A stretch of 64,000 nt of DNA from Flavobacterium ammonificans (lineage in GTDB: Bacteria > Bacteroidota > Bacteroidia > Flavobacteriales > Flavobacteriaceae). The stretch spans positions 744,001-808,000 of the forward strand of contig NZ_AP025185.1 in assembly GCF_020886115.1 (NCBI RefSeq), read 5' to 3'. The position numbers and the translations under genes were made by a program. The notes beneath the pieces were generated by a model. The model saw only the letters and a program-made list of their open reading frames with translations, was not told where the DNA came from and did no database searches. Shown here in pieces: positions 54,427 through 63,678 of the stretch; the first letter of the stretch is position 1; each line of letters starts with the position of its first letter.

Positions 54427-55335
54427 ATGAAGAAACTATTTAGTTTAGTAGTACTAATGAGTCTGAGTGTTTGGGGCCAACAAGAGCCTCAATACACCCA
54501 GTATATGTTCAACCCCACGGTAATTAATCCCGCTTATGCAGGATCGATGGATTATGGAACTATTTTCAGTATGTACCGCGCACAGTGGCTAGGTCTCGAA
54601 GGAGCACCACGCACTTTAAATTTAGCCTATCACCAACCCATCGAGAATAGTAGAATAGGAGTAGGAGTGAACCTACTGCACGATCAGATAGGACCTACTA
54701 ATACTACTTTTGCCTCAGTGGATGTTTCCTACACGATTGTTTTCGCTAATGAAAGCCGCTTGGCTTTTGGGGTTAAAGCCGCAGGAGAGCTTTTTGCCAT
54801 AGACAACCAAAAGTTAAACAATTACAATCCAGAAGACCCGTTTTTACAGCTCAATATGATCAATCAATTCTCTCCTAATGTTGGAGTAGGGTTGTATTAT
54901 TATAAACAGAATAGTTATTTAGGATTATCCGTTCCAAGATTACTAGAAACCCGATTTGTAGACGCTATCGCTTTTTCAAACACAAAGCGCAAGCAACATT
55001 TCTATTTTGTTGGAGGGAAAGTCTACAACTTGATGTACAATCTAAAATTCAAACCGGCTTTTGTTACTAAAGTAGTGGCAGGTGCTCCTTTACAAGTAGA
55101 TTTAACCACCAATTTTCTCTACAATGAGCGCTTGACATTTGGTCTAGCCTATAGATGGAGCGCAGCCGTATCGGCCTTGGTTGGATTTAGAGTAAATGAC
55201 AGATTATCGATTGGCTATGGTTACGATCGAGAAACCACAAGATTGTCCAATTTTAATTCAGGCTCACACGAACTATTTTTACAGTTTGATTTGTTGAGAA
55301 ATGGTCAAACAGTAGAAACCACACGATTCTTTTAA
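54427..55335 (+). CDS. PorP/SprF-family type IX secretion protein
   Basis: Outer-membrane beta-barrel protein of 302 residues in the PorP/SprF family. A signal peptide ends near WGQQE (residues 16-20). The family signature PQYTQYMFNPTVINPAYAG is at about 21-40, and the barrel ends LFLQFDLL before a short tail. SprF-like proteins are needed specifically to export proteins carrying type B C-terminal domains, and this gene starts 9 bases after one. It is therefore the dedicated export or surface-anchoring partner of the giant adhesin. Which partner it serves is inferred from position. Confidence 0.93.
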   Translation: MKKLFSLVVLMSLSVWGQQEPQYTQYMFNPTVINPAYAGSMDYGTIFSMYRAQWLGLEGAPRTLNLAYHQPIENSRIGVGVNLLHDQIGPTNTTFASVDVSYTIVFANESRLAFGVKAAGELFAIDNQKLNNYNPEDPFLQLNMINQFSPNVGVGLYYYKQNSYLGLSVPRLLETRFVDAIAFSNTKRKQHFYFVGGKVYNLMYNLKFKPAFVTKVVAGAPLQVDLTTNFLYNERLTFGLAYRWSAAVSALVGFRVNDRLSIGYGYDRETTRLSNFNSGSHELFLQFDLLRNGQTVETTRFF

Positions 55336-55346
55336 TTCGTAGCGCC

Positions 55347-57296
55347 ATGAAACTGAAAACACAAAACATTATGAAAAAGCAGCTAATCCTAGTATTGTTA
55401 TTCCCCATAATCGCCTTGGCGCAACAACCCTTGCGAAGAGCCGATGCTAAATTTGAGCAAGAATCCTATATCTCAGCTATTAAGATTTACGAGCATTTAG
55501 CCAAGAAAGGCAAAGGAACTGCTGAGATCTATGAAAAATTAGGCGATGCCAATTACTTCAATGCCAATTATGTTGAGGCTCAAAAATGGTATGAGAAACG
55601 CTATGCATTCAATGCGCCTTTTCCAGAAGGTTTTTTATACCGCTATAGCCAATCTCTTAAGTCGGCAGCAATGCAAGAAGAAGCCCAAAAGGTAATGGCA
55701 GAGTATGCCAGGGAAAAACCCACAGAACTACGAGTTAGAAACCAAACCCCAACACTCAGAGCACAGAATAGTATCAAGAAAGGATCTGATATTTTTAGCA
55801 TTACTAATTTGAACATCAACTCGAAGTACTCGGACTTTAGTAGTACTTTCAAAGCAGACACCCTACTCTTTGCAAGTGCGAGACCCAGAATCATCGCCAA
55901 TCAAATCTACCAAAGAACAGGACAGGTCTTTACTAACTTGTATTACAGTGTAAAGAGTAACGACACTACTAACACCTATAGCGAACCTCAACTATTCTCA
56001 AAGAAAGTCTTCTCGGTCTATCACGAGGCAACGCCTATTTTCACTAAGGACGGCAAGACGATCTATTATACTCAGAATGAGCTCAGAGAAAACAACAAAA
56101 GAAAACTCACCAACGGTCTGAACAAGATCTACAAGGCCATTAATGAAAACGGCAAATGGATTGATCAAGGCGTATTAGATATCTTTGCTTTAGACAGCAT
56201 ACGGGTGGCCCACCCAGCCTTATCAGCAGATGAAAGCAGCTTGTATTTTGCCTCAGATGCCAAAGGAGGTTATGGCCAATCCGATTTGTATAAAATCGAC
56301 CTGTATCCCGATGGTACTATTGGCAATCCGGTAAACTTAGGCAGCGCTATCAACACCGAAGCCAGGGAGAGTTATCCATTTGTTACCCAAGACAACATCT
56401 TGTTATTTGCTTCAGATGGAAGATTAGGAATGGGAGGATATGATATTTATGCGGTCGATTTAAACACGCCCAATGCCTTGCCGGTTCATCTAGGGGAACC
56501 AATTAACAGCCCTTTTGATGATTTTGCAATCAATTGGGATCGCACCACCAACCAAGGGGTACTCAGTAGCAACCGACCAGGAGGCAAAGGAGACGATGAT
56601 TTATACGCTTTTAAAAACACAGGAGCTCCATTTGTATTTGAATACCTAACTACCATTAAAGGACGTGTAATGGATTTAAATGGTTCGAATCCGGTAGAAT
56701 ATGCAGCCCTTGTGTTGTTAGACAAGGACAACAACGAAGTGGCAAGAACACTAGCCGATGAAAACGGAAACTTTACCTTTGAGAATGTCAAATCCAATGC
56801 GATGTACACCATTCAAGGATCCAAGGAAATGTATTCAACGGCAGGGGTAGAAGTTATAGCCAGATTGTATGGAGATAACATCAGCAAAGACATCCGCTTG
56901 AAGAAAGATGTCTATGAGATTGCACCGGGCTTGGATTTAGCTAATGTATTTGAGATCACACAAATCTACTTTGATCTAGACAAATCAAACATTAGAAAAG
57001 ATGCGATAGCACCGCTAGAGAAAATAGTAGAGGCGATGATAGAATACCCAGAGATCAAAATAGAGATTGGGTCACATACGGACAGTCGCCAACACAGAAA
57101 GTACAACAAGCTACTCTCACAGAGAAGAGCCGATGCTACCATGGCCTATTTAATCAAACGAGGTATTGCACCAGAGCGATTAACGGCCAAGGGTTATGGC
57201 GAGAGTCAATTGGTTAACCAATGTGCCGACGGAATCATATGTACTGAGGCAGAACACCAACAAAACCGAAGAAGTACTTTTGTGATTGTAGAATAA
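55347..57296 (+). CDS. OmpA-family protein with PorE-like architecture
   Basis: Envelope protein of 649 residues (or 641 from ATG 55371). Order: signal peptide ending ALAQQ, TPR-like helices (about 30-115), PD40 beta-propeller (about 165-440; ALSADESSLYFASDAKGG, DNILLFASDGRLGMGGYD), carboxypeptidase-regulatory-like domain (about 445-520) and an OmpA peptidoglycan-binding domain (about 540-649; YFDLDKSNIRKDA, GSHTDSRQHRKYN, LSQRRADA). This is the same domain order as PorE of the Porphyromonas T9SS. It is third in the adhesin-SprF operon and ends before a perfect terminator. Likely role: anchoring the export or adhesin complex to peptidoglycan. Confidence 0.92.
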   Translation: MKLKTQNIMKKQLILVLLFPIIALAQQPLRRADAKFEQESYISAIKIYEHLAKKGKGTAEIYEKLGDANYFNANYVEAQKWYEKRYAFNAPFPEGFLYRYSQSLKSAAMQEEAQKVMAEYAREKPTELRVRNQTPTLRAQNSIKKGSDIFSITNLNINSKYSDFSSTFKADTLLFASARPRIIANQIYQRTGQVFTNLYYSVKSNDTTNTYSEPQLFSKKVFSVYHEATPIFTKDGKTIYYTQNELRENNKRKLTNGLNKIYKAINENGKWIDQGVLDIFALDSIRVAHPALSADESSLYFASDAKGGYGQSDLYKIDLYPDGTIGNPVNLGSAINTEARESYPFVTQDNILLFASDGRLGMGGYDIYAVDLNTPNALPVHLGEPINSPFDDFAINWDRTTNQGVLSSNRPGGKGDDDLYAFKNTGAPFVFEYLTTIKGRVMDLNGSNPVEYAALVLLDKDNNEVARTLADENGNFTFENVKSNAMYTIQGSKEMYSTAGVEVIARLYGDNISKDIRLKKDVYEIAPGLDLANVFEITQIYFDLDKSNIRKDAIAPLEKIVEAMIEYPEIKIEIGSHTDSRQHRKYNKLLSQRRADATMAYLIKRGIAPERLTAKGYGESQLVNQCADGIICTEAEHQQNRRSTFVIVE

Positions 57297-57313
57297 TAGA
57301 ATAATAAATTATC

Positions 57314-57345
57314 AAATCCCCTTTTGAAGAAAAGGGGATTTTTTA
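57314..57345 (+). terminator. Terminator of the adhesin operon
   Basis: A perfect 12-bp stem AAATCCCCTTTT / AAAAGGGGATTT with loop GAAG, followed by T. It lies 18 bases after the OmpA-family gene. Confidence 0.92.
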
Positions 57346-57385
57346 TAGGAAAATTAAATATACATCTTCATGTAGGGTTATTTTT

Positions 57386-57416
57386 TTGTTTATCAGTAAA
57401 CTAGAAACTATATTTG
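57386..57416 (+). promoter_or_regulatory. Promoter of the two-gene unknown operon
   Basis: TTG (57386-57388) and TATATTTG (57409-57416) are exactly 20 bases apart. The TTG would also be an in-frame start for the next gene, but a promoter element is the better reading. Confidence 0.62.
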
Positions 57417-57457
57417 AAAATGTTTATCAGTTTATAACTGAAACAGAGTTCCAAAAA

Positions 57458-57634
57458 ATGATTAAAAAATTTAAAAATAATCAAATAAAAAGCGCTGAAA
57501 CAAAATGGTCTGAAAAGGAGCTCAAGAGCTTTTATAAAATGCTCTTGAAATTCAAAAAACACCATCCTGCTTTCGATGCGAAACGATTATTTGAAAAATT
57601 GTATCCTAATTCAGGTATTAGCTTTAAGGAATAA
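57458..57634 (+). CDS. Small basic protein, unknown
   Basis: Protein of 58 residues from ATG 57458, rich in Lys (MIKKFKNNQIKSAETKWSEK, then FYKMLLKFKKHHPAFDAKRL). It is predicted to be mainly helical. The frame is open upstream to a TTG at 57386, but that segment contains the promoter. No family is recognised. It lies 8 bases before the next gene with which it forms a small operon. Confidence 0.5.
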   Translation: MIKKFKNNQIKSAETKWSEKELKSFYKMLLKFKKHHPAFDAKRLFEKLYPNSGISFKE

Positions 57635-57642
57635 ATTAAAAA

Positions 57643-58011
57643 ATGAAAATAGGCAATTTTACTTTTAAGCCCTCAAAAGAGCAAACGAGACTAATTGATT
57701 TGCTACCTAAAACAAAAGACGACCCTTGTTTTTTTGATTATTTACAATCAAGATTAAAACATCTTACAATAGAAATTGTAAAAAAAGACCCCTATTTTTT
57801 TTATGCTAAATTTATAGAAAAGAATACAGAATATTTAGTTCGGTTTTCTTTCAATGGTCAATATGCAGGCATTGAGTATGAGTATTGGAAAGATGTAGAC
57901 CTTAAATTTAATTTTAATGAATTTGGAATTGAAGAAGAAAAAATAGTGAGGAAGAATGCTTTTTGGTTCAGGTTGAAAAGAATAGTAAATCAAGTATTTG
58001 CCAAAAATTAA
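57643..58011 (+). CDS. Hypothetical protein, unknown
   Basis: Protein of 122 residues, alpha-beta in appearance, with many aromatic residues (DPYFFYAKFIEKNTEYLVRF, YAGIEYEYWKDVDLKFNF) and a basic C-terminal helix. No signal peptide or membrane helix is seen, so it is probably cytoplasmic. No family is recognised. It is the second gene of the small operon and is followed by a terminator. Confidence 0.65.
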   Translation: MKIGNFTFKPSKEQTRLIDLLPKTKDDPCFFDYLQSRLKHLTIEIVKKDPYFFYAKFIEKNTEYLVRFSFNGQYAGIEYEYWKDVDLKFNFNEFGIEEEKIVRKNAFWFRLKRIVNQVFAKN

Positions 58012-58053
58012 AATAGTAAATTGCTATAGCAATCATTTATTGCCCTTTTAAAG

Positions 58054-58086
58054 AAGCAGCTTATTTTTATAAGTTGCTTTTTTTTA
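58054..58086 (+). terminator. Terminator after the two unknown genes
   Basis: AAGCAGCTTAT-TTTT-ATAAGTTGCTT (11 bp, one G-T pair) followed by T7. The remaining bases up to 58189 contain no gene and probably the protease promoter. Confidence 0.85.
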
Positions 58087-58189
58087 TGGCTATAGTTTGT
58101 ATGTAATGTAAAAAAAAAATACATTTACTAACCTAATAAGAAGCAAATGAAGTTCTTATCTATTAAATTACCAATTAGAAAGTAAGATT

Positions 58190-61100
58190 ATGAGAAAACG
58201 TTTTAGGTTGTGTTGGATTCTTCTATTTTTTGCAACCACTTTGTTGGCTCAAAATAATCCAAAAATAGCGCCATCTTTTATCTATTTGAAAGAACAACAA
58301 AGTAATACTAATGTAGCGAATCAATCCACTAACAATAAGTATTCTGGCACAATTACTTCAAAGAAAAATTCTAGCACAGGTATTACAGAGACCGGATTTA
58401 ATTGTATTATTTATACTAAGTCTCCAGAATTGCTTTTGGCTAAAGGAATTGCTTTAGAGAGTATTCATCCAACATTCTCAACGGCTTGGCTAAGTCTAAG
58501 ACAACTTGACGAAGTCGCTGCTTTTCCAGAAGTTCAGTTTATTGATATGCCAAAAAATTTCAAAAAAAATAATGATATAGCTGTGGCTGGAACAGGAGCA
58601 TTTTTATTGCATAGTGGGAGATTAAATAACACACAATATAAGGGAGAAGGAATTATTGTAGCTATAATTGATTCTGGTATAGACTGGGACCATCCTGATT
58701 TTAGAGACCCTTTAGATCAAACTAAAAGCCGAATTTTGCGAATTTGGGATCAAACGATAACTGCAGGCCCTGGTGAAAGCGCACCTCAAGGATTTACATT
58801 TGGAGTGGAATACACACAAGCTCATATAAATAATGAAATTGACGGATCACCAGCAGGTTTTGTTAGAGAAAAAGACACCGATGGTCATGGAACGCATGTG
58901 GCTGGTACTGCCGCGGGAAATGGTGCCGCTTTGAGTCCTATCTACTCGGGATTAGCTCCAAAATCGGATATTGTGGTGGTAAAAGCTGGGAACGGAACTT
59001 TTTCAACTTCAAATTTGATTGCAGCCTTAGATTATTTAAAAAATTTAGCGACGAGTTTGTCAAGACCTATCGTAGTTAATATGAGTTTGGGTTCACAGTC
59101 TGGAGCTCATGACGGTACTGATCCTCTGGAAGTGGCTATTGATAATTTTACAAATACTGCAGCCGGAAGAATTGTAGTTGTAGCTGCGGGAAATGAAAAT
59201 GGAGAAAATATACACAAACAAGCCATAGTCAACAGCAATAGTAATGTTACTGTCGATGTAGTAGTGCCAAGTATAACGACGACTCAGTCTAAGGAGGTTT
59301 TTCAATTTTCTGCTTATGCTAATGATGCATCAGAAATTGCTGCGGTTGTTACCGCCCCAGATGGAACACAAGTTAGCACTTTTTCGGCTAATGGGACTTT
59401 GGTTATGGATGGTTTGGCTACAGTGTATTTGTCAAATTTTATAGACCCAGGAAGTGGAGATAGAAAAATAGAAGTGGAGATTTCAAGAACAAGTTTTTCA
59501 GCTAATGTTACCGGAACATGGAGCATCAAATATACCAATTCGACTAATTCAACAATCACGATTGATGGTTGGTTGGACAACAAAGGAAAAGATTATTCTG
59601 ACGCTTTTGTGGTTGGGGGTGATAACAATTATTTGGTAGCCATTCCGGGTTGTGCTACAAAAGCAGTAACTGTAGGTTCATTTATGGCAAAGATAGATTG
59701 GTTTGGAGGCACTTCTACTGGATTTGCAGGATATAGTTATACTTCAGGAACTCAAGATGATATTTCTAGATTCAGCTCTGTTGGTCCGCGAAGAGATAAC
59801 GTACTTAAACCAGATATTACGGCAAATGGTCAAGCAGTTGTTTCTTGTTTGTCTTCAGATTCTGGATTAGCTAATTCTTCAGCCTATAATGTAGTCAATG
59901 GTTTGTATAAAGTAGAACAAGGTACTAGTATGGCCACGCCCGCAGTTGCAGGATGTGTAGCGTTATTACTTCAAATGAAACCGAATGCTACTTTTACAGA
60001 AATAAAAAATGCCATAACAACAACTGCAACAAAAGATTCGTTTACAGGACCCACGGCAAATCCGACCTGGGGGAGTGGTAAAATCAATATTTTTAAAGCA
60101 GCATCTAGTTTCTCCTACTGCCAACCTTTGACAGTTACTACATTTAATTACGAACAACCCTATAATAATACTCAAAATACAGGAGTTAATTTAAATTCAT
60201 CTAGAGCAGCAGTTCGATTTACTACTACTACATCTGGTTTAATAGGAGGAGTCTACTTTAAAACGGGCACAAGTATAAATTTAACTAGTTTTTCGGTAGA
60301 ATTAAGAGCCAATACTAATGGAAATCCAGGAACTTTATTAGGAACTGTTATCAAGCCTCCAACAACCATTTCAAAAAACACTTGGAATTTTATTGATTTG
60401 AGTTCTTTAGCAGTTGAATTAACATCTGCAACAGATTATTTCATTGTTTTAGTTCCCAATTCAGGAGGTACTTTATCCCTTGGGCAAGAAGGTTCAAATT
60501 CTGGGCGCTCTTATTTTTCTTCGGATGGAATCTCTTGGACTTCTTCTAATAACTTTAGAATTAGAGCCGTGGCATATGGCCTACCAGCTCCAGGAATTCC
60601 TACATTAACTCTAAGCTCAGGCGCAGGTACCAATATCCAATCGTTATGTAATGCTGGGGCGATTACCCCAATTACTTTTTCCACTACTGGTGTAACTAGC
60701 GCAACTGTGACAGGGCTTCCAGCTGGAATTACTGCTAACTGGCAGTCAAATACTCTTACAATTTCAGGTACTCCAACTGAGACAGGTATTTTTAATTATG
60801 TCGTAAAAATAACCTCGTCTTGTGATACCGCAACAGCTACAGGGACAATCACTATCGGAAAAGTCCCAACAGTTGCTAGTGTAGCAATTGCAACAGGCAA
60901 TACAATTACTATCAATGGGGATCATTTTTCTGTCAATGGAACTACTGTAACAATTGGAGGAGTACAAGCCTTAATTAGTTCGGTTACTAGAACCACAATT
61001 ATTGCAACACTTCCATCGAGTAATAATGGCGGCCCAATTGTCGTAACCAACTCCTGTAATCTGAGTTCTTCACCCTTTACCTATCCATTTAAGGCTCCAA

Positions 61101-62200
61101 CAAACATTAGTTTAAGTTCTAATTTTATAATTCAAAATAATAGTGTTGGCGCAACAATTGGGTCTTTATCAGCAACCGATACCGACACCACCGATAGTTT
61201 TACTTATGCACTAGTAAGTGGTACAGGAAGTACCGACAATGGTAACTTCAGAATAGAAAACAATCAATTAAAAGCAGCAGTAGTTTTTTCAGTTCAAACT
61301 AAAGTAAGTCATTCCATTCGAATTAAAGTGACTGATTCTGGAGGATTATCATTTGAAAAAACGTTTACAATTACTGTTGTAACCGACTTAGATGCCGATG
61401 GAGTTCGAGATGATGAAGATCAGTGTCCTAATACTATTGCTGGAGTTAAAGTAGATTTTAAAGGATGCGAAATATTCCTTTTACCTTCGGATAACTTCTC
61501 GGCTTTGGTAACTGCAACATCTTGTGTGGGACAAAAAAACGGAACGATTAGTGTGAGCGCTAAGAACACAACCTTCATATATAATGTTACGATTAATGGA
61601 CAAACAGGATTCCAATTGAATGCGGCCAATAGTTTTACCAATCAATTTCAAAACTTAGCACCTGGAAGCTATGAAATTTGTATTAGTGTTCAAGGAAAGC
61701 CTAACTATTTACAGTGTTATAACTTAATAGTAAGAGAACCAAGTATTTTAGCCCTGACAAATAAAGTAAGTGCATCAGCTAAGCAAGTTACCTATAACCT
61801 AAGTGGTTCATCTAGCTACAATGTCACATTGAACGGACAAACTAAAAAGTATTTTTCTAACGAAATTACCTTAAACCTGGAGGCAGGCCAAAACGTTATT
61901 TCTATAGCAACGGACATGGATTGTCAAGGAAAATTTGAACAAACGGTCTTTTTAGGAGACCAAATCATATTTTATCCAAATCCTGTTCTCGATTATGTTA
62001 CGCTATTTTTTCCAGGGACAGATCAAGAAGTTACCATAACCACTATGAGTCTATCAGCTACAACAAAAGAGGTTGTAAAGTGCAAACTTGACGCCTCAAG
62101 AATGGCAAAACTAAACCTAAGTGGTTACGCATCAGGTTTGTATATAGTTCGTGTTAAAGGCGATCAATTTGAGGAAACAATAAAAGTAATTAAACAATAA
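58190..62200 (+). CDS. Subtilisin-family (S8) protease with type A T9SS sorting domain
   Basis: Secreted serine protease of 1,336 residues. The signal peptide ends at LLAQN. The S8 triad is intact: D161 in AIIDSGIDWDHPD, H233 in DGHGTHVAGT, S580 in GTSMATPAVAG. The His-Ser distance (347 residues) is about twice that of subtilisin because of a beta-rich insertion at about 345-470. Downstream are a beta-sandwich (640-800), Ig/IPT-like segments (about 805-970), a cadherin-like repeat (about 970-1,060), a single TSP3-like stretch with DLDADGVRDDEDQCP (about 1,065-1,095) and a type A sorting domain at about 1,262-1,336 (FYPNPVLDYVTL to GLYIVRVKG). It should be exported by T9SS and fixed at or released from the cell surface. 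It is first in a three-gene operon. Confidence 0.93.
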   Translation: MRKRFRLCWILLFFATTLLAQNNPKIAPSFIYLKEQQSNTNVANQSTNNKYSGTITSKKNSSTGITETGFNCIIYTKSPELLLAKGIALESIHPTFSTAWLSLRQLDEVAAFPEVQFIDMPKNFKKNNDIAVAGTGAFLLHSGRLNNTQYKGEGIIVAIIDSGIDWDHPDFRDPLDQTKSRILRIWDQTITAGPGESAPQGFTFGVEYTQAHINNEIDGSPAGFVREKDTDGHGTHVAGTAAGNGAALSPIYSGLAPKSDIVVVKAGNGTFSTSNLIAALDYLKNLATSLSRPIVVNMSLGSQSGAHDGTDPLEVAIDNFTNTAAGRIVVVAAGNENGENIHKQAIVNSNSNVTVDVVVPSITTTQSKEVFQFSAYANDASEIAAVVTAPDGTQVSTFSANGTLVMDGLATVYLSNFIDPGSGDRKIEVEISRTSFSANVTGTWSIKYTNSTNSTITIDGWLDNKGKDYSDAFVVGGDNNYLVAIPGCATKAVTVGSFMAKIDWFGGTSTGFAGYSYTSGTQDDISRFSSVGPRRDNVLKPDITANGQAVVSCLSSDSGLANSSAYNVVNGLYKVEQGTSMATPAVAGCVALLLQMKPNATFTEIKNAITTTATKDSFTGPTANPTWGSGKINIFKAASSFSYCQPLTVTTFNYEQPYNNTQNTGVNLNSSRAAVRFTTTTSGLIGGVYFKTGTSINLTSFSVELRANTNGNPGTLLGTVIKPPTTISKNTWNFIDLSSLAVELTSATDYFIVLVPNSGGTLSLGQEGSNSGRSYFSSDGISWTSSNNFRIRAVAYGLPAPGIPTLTLSSGAGTNIQSLCNAGAITPITFSTTGVTSATVTGLPAGITANWQSNTLTISGTPTETGIFNYVVKITSSCDTATATGTITIGKVPTVASVAIATGNTITINGDHFSVNGTTVTIGGVQALISSVTRTTIIATLPSSNNGGPIVVTNSCNLSSSPFTYPFKAPTNISLSSNFIIQNNSVGATIGSLSATDTDTTDSFTYALVSGTGSTDNGNFRIENNQLKAAVVFSVQTKVSHSIRIKVTDSGGLSFEKTFTITVVTDLDADGVRDDEDQCPNTIAGVKVDFKGCEIFLLPSDNFSALVTATSCVGQKNGTISVSAKNTTFIYNVTINGQTGFQLNAANSFTNQFQNLAPGSYEICISVQGKPNYLQCYNLIVREPSILALTNKVSASAKQVTYNLSGSSSYNVTLNGQTKKYFSNEITLNLEAGQNVISIATDMDCQGKFEQTVFLGDQIIFYPNPVLDYVTLFFPGTDQEVTITTMSLSATTKEVVKCKLDASRMAKLNLSGYASGLYIVRVKGDQFEETIKVIKQ

Positions 62201-62206
62201 AACAAG

Positions 62207-62920
62207 ATGAAAAGTATCATTAAAATAACAGCTATTTTTCTTGTAATAGGATTGGTTTCTTGCGGAGGAAGTTCCGAAGACGAAGCGCCAGTAGAGGTTG
62301 CAATTAAAATTCCAGGAAAAGCAACTTTAGTTGCTCCAGCAAGTGGCACTACTTGCGAACCGGGAGCCAATGCTACCCCTACACAAAGTTCAGTAGTATT
62401 TAGTTGGAATGCTGCTACCGATACAGAAAGCTATGAATTAAAAGTAATCAATTTGAATACTCAAGAAACAGTAACACAAACGGGGATTACATCGGCTACT
62501 GCAACAGTAACGTTAAATCGTGGGATTCCGTATTCTTGGTCTGTAACTTCAAAAAACAAAGGGGCTACTACCACAGTCAGTGATACTTGGAAATTTTATT
62601 TAGCAGGGGTTGGCGTGACGAATTACGCACCATTCCCTGCGGCGGCAGTTAGTCCATTGTCAGGTACTGTAGTAACGCCAACTAACGGAAAAGTAACACT
62701 CAGTTGGGAAACAAGCGATGTTGAGGCCAGTCCTTTAACCTATACTTTATTTTTTGACACAGTAGACGGGAAACAAACGCCAATTGACGCAAACAAGAAT
62801 TTGACTTCCAAAACTAAAGAGGTTGTTGTGAATGCCAATACGGTTTACTATTGGAGAGTGATTACTAGTGATGGGTTTAATACTTCTACTAGTATCGTTT
62901 ATACATTTAAAACGCCTTAA
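62207..62920 (+). CDS. Lipoprotein with fibronectin-III-like repeats
   Basis: Lipoprotein of 237 residues with a lipobox ending LVSC (C19) and an acidic tether (GGSSEDEAP). Two fibronectin-III-like domains follow, at about 35-130 (SVVFSWNAATDTESYELKV to TWKFYL) and 140-237 (KVTLSWETSDVEASPLTYTL to YTFKTP). It starts 6 bases after the protease gene. A surface-binding or protease-partner role is plausible but unproven. Confidence 0.75.
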   Translation: MKSIIKITAIFLVIGLVSCGGSSEDEAPVEVAIKIPGKATLVAPASGTTCEPGANATPTQSSVVFSWNAATDTESYELKVINLNTQETVTQTGITSATATVTLNRGIPYSWSVTSKNKGATTTVSDTWKFYLAGVGVTNYAPFPAAAVSPLSGTVVTPTNGKVTLSWETSDVEASPLTYTLFFDTVDGKQTPIDANKNLTSKTKEVVVNANTVYYWRVITSDGFNTSTSIVYTFKTP

Positions 62921-62930
62921 ATCAAAGCAA

Positions 62931-63671
62931 ATGATCGTCCTAAAACCAAGGTTTTATTTTATTGGATTGCTGAGTCTAATGGCACTATTTTCTGATGCTC
63001 AAAATAATTTCCAACACAATGTTTTGAGTCCAGTAGAAGAAGCCGAGGGTTGGCAATTACTTTTTGATGGGAAATCTACTTCTGGCTGGCATTTATATAA
63101 TGAAGGGAATATCAAGTCCGCATGGACAGTTCGTAATGGCGAATTAGTTTGCGATCCAACTATAGAGAAAGTAGAACGCGGTGATTTGATTTCTGATTCG
63201 GTTTTTACCAATTATGATTTTAGTTTTGAATGGAAAATTTCTGAAGCAGGCAATAGCGGGGTTTTTATTAATGTGCAAGAAGCTCCTGAATTTCCCACTG
63301 CATGGACAACAGGTCCCGAATACCAATTATTAGACAATGCCAACATGCCTAAAGATTATCTGATTGATGGCAAGCATTCGGCGGGTTGTGTGTACAGTTT
63401 GTCACCTTTATTGAATCAAGTTCAGCCGAAACCTGCTGGAGAGTGGAATATTTCAAGAATTCTGCAACAAAACGGCGTCATTACCTTTTGGTTAAATGGC
63501 ATTGAAACAGGTCACGAAGACATGAAAACCGACCGTTGGAAACAATTAATAGCCGGAAGCAAATTAGGTAATTTCCCTTCTTTTGGAAAGGCAATTCAGG
63601 GTAAAATTGCTTTTCAAGATTGGTCAAAAGGAGTAGCCTTGCGCAATATTAAAATTAAAGAAATAAAGTAA
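62931..63671 (+). CDS. DUF1080 / 3-keto-disaccharide hydrolase family protein
   Basis: Exported protein of 246 residues with the DUF1080 concanavalin-like fold: EGWQLLFDGKSTSGWHLYN, then FSFEWKISEAGNSGVFI, GPEYQLLDN, HSAGCVYSL, GEWNISRI and WLNGIETGHEDM. A signal peptide ends near FSDAQN. The ATG at 62931 is chosen because it begins the signal peptide; an earlier in-frame ATG overlaps the lipoprotein gene. Family members have been linked to 3-keto-glycoside hydrolysis. It lies 10 bases after the lipoprotein gene and 7 bases from the convergent amidohydrolase gene. Confidence 0.88.
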   Translation: MIVLKPRFYFIGLLSLMALFSDAQNNFQHNVLSPVEEAEGWQLLFDGKSTSGWHLYNEGNIKSAWTVRNGELVCDPTIEKVERGDLISDSVFTNYDFSFEWKISEAGNSGVFINVQEAPEFPTAWTTGPEYQLLDNANMPKDYLIDGKHSAGCVYSLSPLLNQVQPKPAGEWNISRILQQNGVITFWLNGIETGHEDMKTDRWKQLIAGSKLGNFPSFGKAIQGKIAFQDWSKGVALRNIKIKEIK

Positions 63672-63678
63672 ATTTTAA

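Noticed and set aside
62868-62930. Earlier start for the DUF1080 protein
   Set aside because: The segment overlaps the end of the lipoprotein gene. The ATG at 62931 starts a normal signal peptide.
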